Source: Mycolicibacterium tokaiense (lineage in GTDB: Bacteria > Actinomycetota > Actinomycetes > Mycobacteriales > Mycobacteriaceae). Taken from it: a stretch of 64,000 nt of DNA. The notes below the pieces were generated by a model. That model had not been told where the DNA came from. It saw only the letters and a program-made list of their open reading frames with translations, and made no database searches. The translations under genes and the position numbers were made by a program. The stretch lies in assembly GCF_010725885.1 (NCBI RefSeq), contig NZ_AP022600.1, positions 5,766,001 through 5,830,000 on the forward strand. Reading direction: 5' to 3'. Within the stretch, counting starts at the first letter, position 1, and every line of letters starts with the position of its first letter. Shown one piece after another: positions 53,822 to 62,834 of this stretch.

Positions 53822-54985
53822 GTGATCAATCACCCCATCAACGCCGACCTGCTGCGCGGCGCCGCCGAGCTCGAAGACACCGGCCGCGGTCTGCTGCCGC
53901 ACCGACTGCCGAAAGCCGAGCGGGAGCAGACCGACGATGCTCAGCTGCACACCGCCGAGTCTCAGCCCTCGGGTGTGCGGTTCGTGTTCCGGTCGTCGGC
54001 CACGGTCGTGGAACTGGACATCCTGCGTTCGCGGGTTGTCATCGCCGGGATTCCGGACCGCCCGGACGGGGCGGTCGATCTGCGGGTCGACGGCCGCCTG
54101 GTCGAGACGGCGCTGACGTCGGGTGGCGAGGTCACCCGTCTCGACCCGGCCACCGGGGCTGTGGATCGCGAGCCCGGCCCGACGGCGACACTGCGCTTTG
54201 ACGGCTTGCCTGCAGGGACCAAGGAGATCGAGATCTGGCTGCCCCACCGGGAACGGGTCGAGCTGGTGGCGTTGCGGTCTGATGCACCGATCACCGTGGC
54301 ACCGAGCAGTCGTCGGGTGTGGGTGCATCACGGCAGCTCGATCAGCCAGGGCTCGAACGCCGATACGCCGAGCACCACCTGGCCGGCACTGGCCGCCGCG
54401 CAGGCCGGCCTGGAACTGGTGAACCTCGGCCTGTCCGGAAGCGCGATGCTGGACCCGTTCACCGCCCGCGCCATTGCTGCGCAGCCCGCCGACCTCATCA
54501 GCGTCAAGATCGGCATCAATCTGGTCAACGCGGACCTGATGCGGCAGCGGGCGTTCCGGCCCGCGGTGCACGGCTTCCTCGACCTCATCCGCGACCAGCA
54601 CCCCACCGTGCCCCTGATCGTGATCGGGCCGCTGTACTGCCCCATCCACGAGACCACTCCAGGGCCGGGCGCCTTCGACACCACTGCGCTGACTCGCGGC
54701 GAGGTGCGGTTCCAGGCCACCGGGGCGCCGGACACCCCCGAAACGCCGGCCGCCCTGCGCCGCCTCACGCTGACCACGATCCGGGCGGAACTCGCTGCGG
54801 TGCTGGCGCATCGTCGCGACGCCGACCCGCAGTTGCACTACGTGGACGGGTTGGATCTGTACGGACCGCAGGATGAAGCAGCGCATCCCCTGCCCGACGG
54901 GCTGCACCCCGACGGTGACACCCACCGCCTGATCGCCGACCGATTCGTCGCTGCGACGTCCGGCCCGTGGGGGCCGTGGGTCTGA
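53822..54985 (+). CDS. SGNH/GDSL-type hydrolase
   Basis: 387 residues from GTG 53822, 61 bases after the metallo-hydrolase. The N-terminal third is a beta-rich domain. A GDSL-like block follows, V-H-H-G-S-S-I-S, with S as nucleophile but no Asp of GDSL, then G-L-S-G-S-A, and a C-terminal L-H-P-D-G-D motif giving the D-x-x-H-type pair. Acyl esterase activity is likely. The substrate and location are unclear, as no signal peptide was seen. Confidence 0.8.
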   Translation: MINHPINADLLRGAAELEDTGRGLLPHRLPKAEREQTDDAQLHTAESQPSGVRFVFRSSATVVELDILRSRVVIAGIPDRPDGAVDLRVDGRLVETALTSGGEVTRLDPATGAVDREPGPTATLRFDGLPAGTKEIEIWLPHRERVELVALRSDAPITVAPSSRRVWVHHGSSISQGSNADTPSTTWPALAAAQAGLELVNLGLSGSAMLDPFTARAIAAQPADLISVKIGINLVNADLMRQRAFRPAVHGFLDLIRDQHPTVPLIVIGPLYCPIHETTPGPGAFDTTALTRGEVRFQATGAPDTPETPAALRRLTLTTIRAELAAVLAHRRDADPQLHYVDGLDLYGPQDEAAHPLPDGLHPDGDTHRLIADRFVAATSGPWGPWV

Positions 54986-54990
54986 CTCCG

Positions 54991-55024
54991 CCCAGCTAAC
55001 TGTTTGACGCACCCGTCAGCTGGG
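54991..55024. terminator. Hairpin after SGNH gene
   Basis: CCCAGC pairs with GCTGGG, and inside it TGACG pairs with CGTCA around a four-base loop. It lies six bases after the SGNH stop and before the GH5-like gene. There is no T run, so terminator function is only likely. Confidence 0.4.
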
Positions 55025-55052
55025 TAAGCTGGCCCGGGTGGGGACCGGGCGA

Positions 55053-56192
55053 ATGTCCACAAGAGCGTGGCGGTGGTGCATTTCTGCGCTGGTAGCAACC
55101 GCGGCGACGTTTGCTGTCTCGTGCGCCCCCGAACCACAACTCCCGCTCTACCCCACCAACTCGGCAGCAACGAGCCCGTACCCCATGCCCAAGGTGGGCG
55201 TCAGCGGCACCGCGCTGACCCTGGACGGTCGGCCGTGGTGGCCGGTCGGCATCAACGCCTACCAGCTGGGCACCAACTGGGACATCAACGCCGGCTGCGG
55301 TGCTCAGGTCGATCTCGACCGGTACTTCTCCAGCCTGCCCCCCCATTCCCTGACCCGGATCAACGTCTACTCCAGCTTCGCGGTGAACAAGCGCACGGGC
55401 CGGCTGGACTTCTCCGCCCTCGACGCCGTGTTCGACGCGGCACTGCGGCACAACCAACTCCTCATCGCCGTACTCACCGGCGGCGAAGGCGGCTGCGAGA
55501 ACGAGTGGTTCAAGGACTACGACTGGTACGCCGGTGGCTGGAAGTACCAGATGTCCCAGGACGCTCCAATGCCGTTCGGCGACTGGCTGAAGCTGGCCGT
55601 CAATCGTTGGGGCGGCTCCCCCGCCCTGGCCGGGTGGACCGCCGTGGGTGAGCCCGAGCCGGGCGTGTGCACCGACGCCGACTGCGGGTGGCAGACCCGG
55701 TTCTGCCCGGCGGATTCCGCCGCAGTACTGCGGACGTTCTTCGACGACGTGGGTGAACAGATCCGGGCGCTCGACCCCGACGCATTGTTGTTCAGCGGTC
55801 ACACCGGCGGGGGCCAGTGTGGTTCGGTAGGCCAGGACTACGAACTGGTGGCCGCATCCCCCGGCATCGACGTGGTGGAATATCACTACTACCAGTCCAC
55901 CGATTCGTTTCCCGGCGATACCCGTGACGGGTTGCAGCGACGCATCGAGCAGGCGCACGAGCTCGGCAAGCCCCTGATGGTGGCCGAGGTGGGTGTGGAA
56001 GCCGGCGCCCCGTGCACATCACTGGCCGAACGCGAGCAGGAGATCTCCCTCATCGTCGGCGCACAGCGCGCCCATGGGGCCGCGGGGGTGATGTTCTGGT
56101 CCTACGTGCCAGACCCTCGGCTGGACCAGTGCACGCTCGACATCGGCCCCAACGATCCACTGTTCCGGATGATCGGCGCCGCCAGCAGCTGA
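55053..56192 (+). CDS. GH5-like glycoside hydrolase lipoprotein
   Basis: 379 residues from the ATG at 55053. A GTG at 55038 is also in frame. The signal ends A-V-S-C-A-P, a lipobox. The barrel resembles GH5 beta-mannanase/cellulase proteins: W-P-V-G-I-N-A-Y near the start, the acid/base position in V-G-E-P-E-P-G, Y-H-Y-Y, and the nucleophile Glu in V-A-E-V-G. The usual NEP is GEP here. Cell-surface attachment by lipid is expected. Polysaccharide substrate unknown. Confidence 0.78.
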   Translation: MSTRAWRWCISALVATAATFAVSCAPEPQLPLYPTNSAATSPYPMPKVGVSGTALTLDGRPWWPVGINAYQLGTNWDINAGCGAQVDLDRYFSSLPPHSLTRINVYSSFAVNKRTGRLDFSALDAVFDAALRHNQLLIAVLTGGEGGCENEWFKDYDWYAGGWKYQMSQDAPMPFGDWLKLAVNRWGGSPALAGWTAVGEPEPGVCTDADCGWQTRFCPADSAAVLRTFFDDVGEQIRALDPDALLFSGHTGGGQCGSVGQDYELVAASPGIDVVEYHYYQSTDSFPGDTRDGLQRRIEQAHELGKPLMVAEVGVEAGAPCTSLAEREQEISLIVGAQRAHGAAGVMFWSYVPDPRLDQCTLDIGPNDPLFRMIGAASS

Positions 56193-56196
56193 TTCC

Positions 56197-56952
56197 TCAC
56201 CGGCCTTCGAGCAGGCGGCGTTTCTCCGATTCGAACTCGTCCTCGGCCAGGGCACCGGAGTCGCGCAGCGCGGCCAGGGTCTTGAGTTGCTGGATGCGGA
56301 TACCGGCCTCGGTCGGTTCATAGGACACCGGCGCATCACGTACCGCGTCGCGGCGGTCCGTGTCCACGTCGGCGAACTCAGGAAAGTCCAGCAGGCTGAC
56401 GGGCGCAACGGGTTTCGGCTTCGCCCGCGTCACCCAGAACAGTGCAATCACCAGGTCGAGGATGCTGACGCCCATCGCCACGCCGAACACCACCGGCAAC
56501 CACCCCAGCCCACTGCCGTGCCCGAACGCCAACCGCGGGCTGACGAACGCACCCACCTGCCCGTTGGTGGTGATGTCGTAGACCCCGGCTTGCGGTATCC
56601 GGGCCAGCCACACCTGCACCCGGGCGTCGTTGTTGACCGTGGTGGTGGCACCGATGTCCTCGGTCAGCTGCGGGTCGGGCACGCCCTCGGGAGCGATGAT
56701 GCCCACCGAGATGGGAGGCACCGGCAACGTACCGCCGGAGCCGATGATCTGGGTGTGGAAACTGATCGTCACCTCGCCCTGCGGTAGTTCCAGACTCGCC
56801 GACCCGGGTATCGGCACCTCGCCGTAGGCATCGAACTCATCCCAGACCAAGATGTGCAGCAGCAGGGTCGTGATGAACCCGACGATGGACACCACCAACA
56901 TGGCGACGGCAGCGCCCACCACGAGCTTTGCGACGCTACGCGAGCCGGCCAT
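56197..56952 (-). CDS. SHOCT-domain membrane protein
   Basis: 251 residues from the ATG at 56952. One helix near the start (V-A-M-L-V-V-S-I-V-G-F-I), an outer beta-rich domain, a second helix (V-A-M-G-V-S-I-L-D-L-V-I-A-L-F-W), then a cytosolic tail ending with a SHOCT motif (L-A-A-L-R-D-S-G-A-L-A-E-D-E-F-E). SHOCT is a short oligomerisation motif. Function unknown. Convergent with the GH5-like gene. Confidence 0.75.
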   Translation of the reverse strand: MAGSRSVAKLVVGAAVAMLVVSIVGFITTLLLHILVWDEFDAYGEVPIPGSASLELPQGEVTISFHTQIIGSGGTLPVPPISVGIIAPEGVPDPQLTEDIGATTTVNNDARVQVWLARIPQAGVYDITTNGQVGAFVSPRLAFGHGSGLGWLPVVFGVAMGVSILDLVIALFWVTRAKPKPVAPVSLLDFPEFADVDTDRRDAVRDAPVSYEPTEAGIRIQQLKTLAALRDSGALAEDEFESEKRRLLEGR

Positions 56953-57033
56953 GGCCGAAGTCTGACACGGCCGGGGGTTCCCGGCGTACATATCGGCGGG
57001 TGCCAGGCGCCGTACAGGACTACCGTCGTCGGT

Positions 57034-58110
57034 ATGCGCGAGTCCAGTATCGTGGTGCGGCCCGAGCCCTTGGGCAGCCCCCGCTACACCGAATCCTCCC
57101 GGCTGCAGGCAGCCGGATTGCTGGAGGCCACAGCACTTTTCGAGCAGTGCGCCGCGCAGGTGCCACTCCCCCAGGCTCCGCAGCCGGTGGTGCTGGTCGA
57201 CTACGGCGCAGCCACCGGTCACAACTCGCTGGTTCCGGTGGGTACGGCCATCCGCACGTTGCGCGGGCGAACCCGCAGCGAGCACGCCGTCCTCGTGGTC
57301 CACACCGACATCGCGGAGAACGATTTCACCGCGTTGTTCCAGACGCTCGCCGACGATCCCGACAGCTACCTGCGTAACGACGCGGCGACGTTCGCCTCCG
57401 CTGTCGGCCGCTCGTTCTACGGCCAGATCCTGCCGTCCAACAGCGTCACGCTGGGGTGGAGCTCCTGGGCGTGCCAGTGGTTGAGCCGGTCGCCCGTTCC
57501 GGTGCCCGACCACATCCAGGCGGCGTGTTCGGCCGACGCCGACGTCCGCGCGGCCTACGCACGCCAGGCGGCGCACGACTGGCATGAGTTCGTCGCCTTC
57601 CGCGGCCGGGAGTTGTGCCCGGGCGGGCGCCTGGTGGTGCTCACGTTGGCAGTCGACGAGGACGGCGAATTCGGGTTCCGGCCGGTGCTGGACGCCATCC
57701 TCGCCGGTCTGGACGCTCTGTGCACCGACGGGTTCATCACCGCAGATGAGCTGGCCGGCATGTCGATTCCGATGGTCAGCCGATCCGCCAAGGACTTCGG
57801 CGTGCCGTTCGCGCCCCGGGACCGGTTCGAGGATCTGATCATCGAGCGGGTGCAGGTGTTCCACGGTGAAGATCGCGCGTGGACGCGGTACCAGGCGGAC
57901 GAGGATCGCGCGGCGTTCGGTGCACACTGGGCGGACCTGGCCGCAGCATCGGTGTTTCCTGCGCTGGCCGCGTCGGTCGACCAGGCGCGCCGTCCCGAGT
58001 TCTTGGGCCGCTTGCACACCCACGTCGCTGCCCAGCTGGCCGCCGCACCCCAGCACATCGTGATTCCACTGGCCACCGTGGTGCTGACCAAGGTCGGCCG
58101 GCCCGGCTGA
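57034..58110 (+). CDS. SABATH-family carboxyl methyltransferase-like protein
   Basis: 358 residues. SAM-binding region V-D-Y-G-A-A-T-G-H-N-S-L at 55-66, the D-I-A-E-N-D-F-T-A-L-F block, a G-R-S-F-Y-G stretch and S-S-W-A-C-Q-W-L-S-R-S-P, all as in plant salicylate and jasmonate methyltransferases (Methyltransf_7). This family is mainly plant, with scattered bacteria, where it may methylate small carboxylic acids. No signal peptide. Divergent from the SHOCT gene and convergent with the Hsp70-like gene. Confidence 0.8.
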   Translation: MRESSIVVRPEPLGSPRYTESSRLQAAGLLEATALFEQCAAQVPLPQAPQPVVLVDYGAATGHNSLVPVGTAIRTLRGRTRSEHAVLVVHTDIAENDFTALFQTLADDPDSYLRNDAATFASAVGRSFYGQILPSNSVTLGWSSWACQWLSRSPVPVPDHIQAACSADADVRAAYARQAAHDWHEFVAFRGRELCPGGRLVVLTLAVDEDGEFGFRPVLDAILAGLDALCTDGFITADELAGMSIPMVSRSAKDFGVPFAPRDRFEDLIIERVQVFHGEDRAWTRYQADEDRAAFGAHWADLAAASVFPALAASVDQARRPEFLGRLHTHVAAQLAAAPQHIVIPLATVVLTKVGRPG

Positions 58111-58117
58111 CGCCGAA

Positions 58118-60001
58118 CTACCCCTGCGGCGCCCCGAGGGCAGGTAACTCGGGGATGATCGGCAGCGGCGGCAACGTCCAGGGCGGCGCTTGGCCGTCCT
58201 GCGGCACCGGGTCGGAAGCCGGTGGATCAGGCTGCGGGACAGGCGTTTCGGGCGCCGAACTGGCTGGCGGCGCCGCGGTACTCGGGGTCGTAGAACTCGG
58301 AGTGGGGGTGTTCGGCGGTGTCGTGGTCGGCGGAGCCGTCGTGGTGCTCGGCGGAGTCGTGGTCGGCGGAGCCGTCGTCGTGGTCGGCGGCGTCGTGGTC
58401 GGCGGGGCCGTCGTGGTGGTCGGCGGCGTCGAGGTCGGCGGAGCCGTCGTGGCGGGCGCCGCCGGCGGTGGCGCTGCCGGCGCGGGCGCCGCGCCCCGGA
58501 TGACCTTGTTTCGGGTCACGGGTGCCGGCATCCCCGTCACGGGTTGGATCTGCTGTACCACCGGCACAGGTGACGGCGGCTGTGCCACAACCGGTTCGGC
58601 TGCGGGCGGCGGTGCCGGAGCGGCCGCCGACGGCCCGGCAGTCTGCGTGGCGGTCGAATCCCCGGTCATCGCGATGCCGACCCCGCCTGCGGTGACCAGC
58701 AGCAGCGCTGCGGCGGCACCCACAGCCAGCGCAGGTCGGCGGTGCCACGGGGCCACCACGTCCGCTTCGCCGCTCTGCTGCGGTTCGGCAACGAACTCGA
58801 CGTACGGGCGGGCCCCGGTCCAGCCGTCGCCGTCGGCCGACTCCGGGACATCATCGGCCTGCGACCAGGCCAGAGCGGGCGCCGGGTCGGGGACCGCAGC
58901 CGCCATGGTCGAGGTCATCGACGCCGGGACCATGGCGGTGGTGCCGCTGTCGTCGGCGCTGCGCAGCGCGTGGAGGGCGGCGCCCGTGGCCGCTGCCAGG
59001 GCGGGGCGCACAGCGGTGATCACCGGCGCCCGCAGAGCGTGGGACAGCGTTGCGGTGACGGCCACCATGGCGGCGGCGCCACCGACGGTCGCGACGGCCA
59101 CCACATCGGCCGGTCGCAGCCCGTTGCGCTGGATGGTGTCGTCCAGGGCGGCCAGGACTCCCCGCAGCGGGGCCCGCACCACTTCGTCGAGTTCGGTCCG
59201 GGTGAGCCGGACCTCGCCGCGGTGCCCGGGCAGGTCCACCGGCAGCGTTTTCACGGTGGCCTGCGACAGCCGCTCCTTGGCAGACCGGCAACTGCGCCGC
59301 AACGCGGTCAGCGATCCGATGGCTGAGGTCGAGGAGAGATCTACGGCGCCGGCATCGGCCAGGCCGCCCATGACATGGGTGAGCAGCGCCTGGTCCACCA
59401 GGTCACCGGAGAAGTCGAGGTGGCGCACCGTGGGCCCGATGGGCCGGTAGCCCGCGGCGGCATCGAGCAGCGTGACGCTGGTGCCGCTACCACCGAAATC
59501 GCACAGCGCGATCACCCCGCGGGTCGGCAGTCCAGGGGTGCGGTGCAGCGCGATGGCCGCGGCGGTGGCGTCGGGAATCAGCGGGACGGCAGCTCGGGAC
59601 CACTCCGGCACGTCACGCAGCGCCGCTCGCAGCGCGTCGACTTCCCGGGTGCGCCAGTGCGCGGGATAGCTCACCGCGGGACGCACCTGCGGCCCCAGCC
59701 CACCGGCCAGCCGGGTCAGCGACCGGAGCGCCTCGGCCAGCACCCGCTCGCCAAGGTGACTGGACCCATCGGAAGCCAGGATGCCCACCGGGTCGCCCAC
59801 CCGGTCGACGAAATCGGCCAGCACCCGGTCCTGCGCAGTCGCGCGGCGCTGTGGGTTCTCCTCCGGTGTCCCGACGACGGGCAATTGCCGCTCCGTCAGC
59901 GTCAACACCGGTGTTCTCACCACCGCGGTATCAGAAGTCACAGCGGCCACACCGGTGGCGCCGATGGACAGTCCGACCGCCTGCACCGTTTCGCCTGTCA
60001 T
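58118..60001 (-). CDS. Hsp70-like ATPase with membrane helix and Pro/Thr tail (Rv2264c-type)
   Basis: 627 residues. The N-terminal domain has actin/Hsp70-type nucleotide motifs: G-L-S-I-G-A-T-G-V near residue 10, C-D-F-G-G-S-G-T-S at 167-175 and V-A-T-V-G-G-A-A at 303-310. No substrate-binding domain follows. A membrane helix spans about 423-446, then a Pro/Thr-rich tail that should lie outside, with TTTTAPPTTTPP repeats and an end in P-W-T-L-P-P-L-P. It resembles Rv2264c. A sensor or scaffolding role is possible, but function is unknown. Confidence 0.85.
   Translation of the reverse strand: MTGETVQAVGLSIGATGVAAVTSDTAVVRTPVLTLTERQLPVVGTPEENPQRRATAQDRVLADFVDRVGDPVGILASDGSSHLGERVLAEALRSLTRLAGGLGPQVRPAVSYPAHWRTREVDALRAALRDVPEWSRAAVPLIPDATAAAIALHRTPGLPTRGVIALCDFGGSGTSVTLLDAAAGYRPIGPTVRHLDFSGDLVDQALLTHVMGGLADAGAVDLSSTSAIGSLTALRRSCRSAKERLSQATVKTLPVDLPGHRGEVRLTRTELDEVVRAPLRGVLAALDDTIQRNGLRPADVVAVATVGGAAAMVAVTATLSHALRAPVITAVRPALAAATGAALHALRSADDSGTTAMVPASMTSTMAAAVPDPAPALAWSQADDVPESADGDGWTGARPYVEFVAEPQQSGEADVVAPWHRRPALAVGAAAALLLVTAGGVGIAMTGDSTATQTAGPSAAAPAPPPAAEPVVAQPPSPVPVVQQIQPVTGMPAPVTRNKVIRGAAPAPAAPPPAAPATTAPPTSTPPTTTTAPPTTTPPTTTTAPPTTTPPSTTTAPPTTTPPNTPTPSSTTPSTAAPPASSAPETPVPQPDPPASDPVPQDGQAPPWTLPPLPIIPELPALGAPQG
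58321..58464. repeat. 36-bp tandem repeat (coding)
   Basis: Copies begin at 58321, 58357, 58393 and 58429, each near TCGTGGTCGGCGG, with the last diverged. On the minus strand each encodes about TTTTAPPTTTPP in the tail of the Hsp70-like protein. Repeat number may vary between strains. Confidence 0.8.
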
Positions 60002-60092
60002 CTCATCCCATCCGGGCCGACACCTGCTTCGGCCCCGAGACTCCCTGTGTTGGGTTTCTCGGTTCCCGCCCGGTCGGTGTTACGTCAGCACA

Positions 60093-61169
60093 TCAGCGGA
60101 TGGTGCCTGCCCCGGGGATCAGCGGCAGGTCCAGGGCGGTCACCCAGCCGGGCGGTAGATCGTTGACGGCAGGCACCGCGTTCAGCGCGCGCAGACCGGT
60201 GGCCAGGCAGCCGGCCGCCGCCGGATCCCGCCCCGAGCCGTCGGTGAACCGGAATGCCGTCTCCTGGAAGATGCTGGGCGTTCCTTCGATGTCGACGCGG
60301 TACACGTCGTCCTCGCTGCCCGAGGGCCAGTCCGGTGCGGCGTCGTGGCCGATCCGGTTGACGTGCTCGAGCTGGATCCTGGTCTCGCCGCGGAAGACGC
60401 CGTTGATGGTGAACCGCACGGCCGCCACCTGCCCCGGCTGGATGACTCCCTTCACCGTCTTGCGTTCGGTGGGCGTCACCCACTTGTCCCAGGTGGTGGT
60501 GATCGTGTCGAGCTCGATTCCGGCGGCGTGCGCCATCATCGGCACCGTCGCACCCCAGGCGAAGATCAGCACCTCGGGGTGTTCCAGAAGCGGGCGAAAC
60601 TCCGGTTCCCGACCGATGCCCATCTCGAACTCGTAGTCGCCCTCGTAATTGGTGTAATCCAGCAGTTCGGAGGCCCTGACCTTGCGGACCTGCGAGCACA
60701 GCCCCATCAGGGTCAACGGGAACAGATCGTTGGCAAACCCCGGGTCGATTCCCGTGGTGAAGCATGACGCGCCGCCCTCGGCGCAAGCCTGCTCGATCGG
60801 GGTGATCCAGTTGGGCGGGTTGACGGCCATCGCGGGCCACACCCACGGTGTCATCGCCGTCGAGCAGACGTCGATCCCCGCCCGCAGAAACCGTGAGATC
60901 AGCCGGATGTTGTCCTCGGCGTGGGCCGCGGTGGGACCGTAGTGCACCAACGCATCCGGCCGGAGTGCGATCAAGGCATCCACGTCATCGGTGGCCGCGA
61001 CGCCCACCGGGACGGCCATCCCGCAGATCTCCCCCACATCGCGCCCCACCTTGTCGGGATTGCTGACACCCACCCCCACCAGCTCGAAGTTCGGATGATC
61101 GACGATCTCGGGGATCACCATCCGCCCGACAAAGCCGGTGCCCCACACCACCACTCGTTTCGGTGCCAT
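60093..61169 (-). CDS. NAD(P)-dependent dehydrogenase, dihydrodipicolinate-reductase-like
   Basis: 358 residues from the ATG at 61169 (an earlier in-frame start at 61175 adds two residues). The Rossmann motif is V-V-W-G-T-G-F-V-G-R near the start, with a DapB-like fold (L-V-G-V-G-V-S-N-P) and a C-terminal catalytic domain (G-I-D-P-G-F-A-N-D). Related mycobacterial genes are called 2,4-diaminopentanoate dehydrogenase-like, but the substrate is uncertain. Divergent from the ABC importer genes. Confidence 0.8.
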   Translation of the reverse strand: MAPKRVVVWGTGFVGRMVIPEIVDHPNFELVGVGVSNPDKVGRDVGEICGMAVPVGVAATDDVDALIALRPDALVHYGPTAAHAEDNIRLISRFLRAGIDVCSTAMTPWVWPAMAVNPPNWITPIEQACAEGGASCFTTGIDPGFANDLFPLTLMGLCSQVRKVRASELLDYTNYEGDYEFEMGIGREPEFRPLLEHPEVLIFAWGATVPMMAHAAGIELDTITTTWDKWVTPTERKTVKGVIQPGQVAAVRFTINGVFRGETRIQLEHVNRIGHDAAPDWPSGSEDDVYRVDIEGTPSIFQETAFRFTDGSGRDPAAAGCLATGLRALNAVPAVNDLPPGWVTALDLPLIPGAGTIR

Positions 61170-61301
61170 GCACACACAGTGACACGCACATCGGCGCCGG
61201 AAGCCGAGATCGGCGAAGTTGTCCCGAACAAGGCGGTTTACCGATTTTTGTTTCCGGGCAACCCCTACGGGCCGTCGTATCCGATCGTGGGGTGAATTCT
61301 G

Positions 61302-62834
61302 ATGCGCAGACCAGCGGTGTCCGCCGCTGTCGCTGTGCTGTCTGCAGTACTCCTGCTCGTCACGGGCTGCTCAACCGGCCAACGGGTTGACCTGGGCGCC
61401 GGCGCCGGCAACCTGGTCGCGGCGATCGCCGGAGAGCCCGATCAACTGGATCCGCACAAGACCTCGGCGTACTTCTCGTTCGAAGTGCTGGAGAACGTGT
61501 TCGACACCCTGGTCGAACCGGACGCCGACCTGGAGATGAAGCCCGCTCTGGCCGAGTCCTGGGAGGTGTCCCCGGACGAGCTCACCTGGACGTTCCGTCT
61601 GCGCCCCGGAGTGAGGTTCCACAACGGGGACCCGTTGACCGCCGAGGACGTGGTGTTCTCCTACCGCCGGATCATCGACGAAGGGCTGACCAACGTCGAC
61701 AAGTTCAGTGCGGTCGCCGACGTCAGCGCGCCGGACCCGGCCACCGTGGTCATCCGACTCGACCGGCCCACCCCCAACTTGCTGACCAACCTCGGCGGCT
61801 TCAAAGGCATGGCGATCGTGTCGCGCCGCAATGTCGAGAGCGGTGAGATCGCCACCAATCCGGTGGGCACCGGCCCGTTCGCGTTCGCCGGGCAACGCAG
61901 CGGTGACTCGATCACGCTGCGGGCCAATCCGGACTACTGGGGCGGCCCACCGAAGGTTCCCGGTGTCACCTTCCGGTTCATCTCCGAGCCGTCGACCGCG
62001 CTGTCGGCACTGCAGGCCGGCGAGGTGGACTGGACGGATTCGATTCCCACGCAACGGGTTTCGCAGCTCGAGGGTGACGATTCGCTCTCGCTGGCGGTGA
62101 CGCCCAGCAATGACTACTGGTACCTGGCGCTCAACAATGCGAAACCGCCGTGGAACGACGTGCGGGTGCGCCAAGCCGTCGCCTACGGGATCGACCGCGA
62201 CGCCATCGTGGCGGCCACCAGCTATGGCACCGCGGCCCTGAACCAGTTGGCCATTCCCGAGGGCAACCCGTGGTTCACGCCGTATGACACCTACTCCTAC
62301 GATATCGACAGAGCCAGATCGCTTCTGCAAGAGGCAGAGTCGCAGCCGCAGAATCTGGACATGCTGGTCACCAGCGAGTATCCCGAGACCGTGACCGCCG
62401 CCCAGATCATCGCCGACAACCTCGCGCCGCTGGGCATCACCGTCAACATCCGCACGGTGGATTTCGCCACCTGGCTCGACGAGCAGAACAACGGCAACTT
62501 CGACATGTTGATGATGGGCTGGTTGGGCAACATCGACCCGGACGATTTCTACTACGCCCAGCACCACACCGACGGCACCAGCAACGCGCAGAAGTTTTCC
62601 GACCCCGAGGTCGACCGACTGCTCGACGCCGGCCGCGTGGAGACCGACCGCGATGCCCGGGCCGACGACTACGCCAAGGCCGCCACCCTGATCGCCGACA
62701 ACGTGAGCTACATCTACCTCTACAATCCGTCGGTCATCCAGGCGTGGACGCCTGCCCTGCAGGGGTATGAAGCGCGCCGCGACGGCGCCATCCGATTCCG
62801 CACCGCAGAACTCAGCGAGGAGGGTGCGGCGTGA
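61302..62834 (+). CDS. Peptide-type ABC transporter substrate-binding lipoprotein
   Basis: 510 residues. The lipobox is L-V-T-G-C-S (C23). The SBP family 5 pattern is plain: E-P-D-Q-L-D-P-H-K-T, W-E-V-S-P-D-E-L-T-W-T-F-R-L-R-P-G-V-R-F-H and A-V-A-Y-G-I-D-R. It binds oligopeptides or similar ligands outside the cell and delivers them to the permeases that follow. The stop overlaps the next gene by four bases, so they form one operon. Confidence 0.93.
   Translation: MRRPAVSAAVAVLSAVLLLVTGCSTGQRVDLGAGAGNLVAAIAGEPDQLDPHKTSAYFSFEVLENVFDTLVEPDADLEMKPALAESWEVSPDELTWTFRLRPGVRFHNGDPLTAEDVVFSYRRIIDEGLTNVDKFSAVADVSAPDPATVVIRLDRPTPNLLTNLGGFKGMAIVSRRNVESGEIATNPVGTGPFAFAGQRSGDSITLRANPDYWGGPPKVPGVTFRFISEPSTALSALQAGEVDWTDSIPTQRVSQLEGDDSLSLAVTPSNDYWYLALNNAKPPWNDVRVRQAVAYGIDRDAIVAATSYGTAALNQLAIPEGNPWFTPYDTYSYDIDRARSLLQEAESQPQNLDMLVTSEYPETVTAAQIIADNLAPLGITVNIRTVDFATWLDEQNNGNFDMLMMGWLGNIDPDDFYYAQHHTDGTSNAQKFSDPEVDRLLDAGRVETDRDARADDYAKAATLIADNVSYIYLYNPSVIQAWTPALQGYEARRDGAIRFRTAELSEEGAA

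Noticed and set aside
58321..58464. CRISPR-like repeat array
   Set aside because: The 36-base units are contiguous without spacers and encode Pro/Thr repeats in frame.
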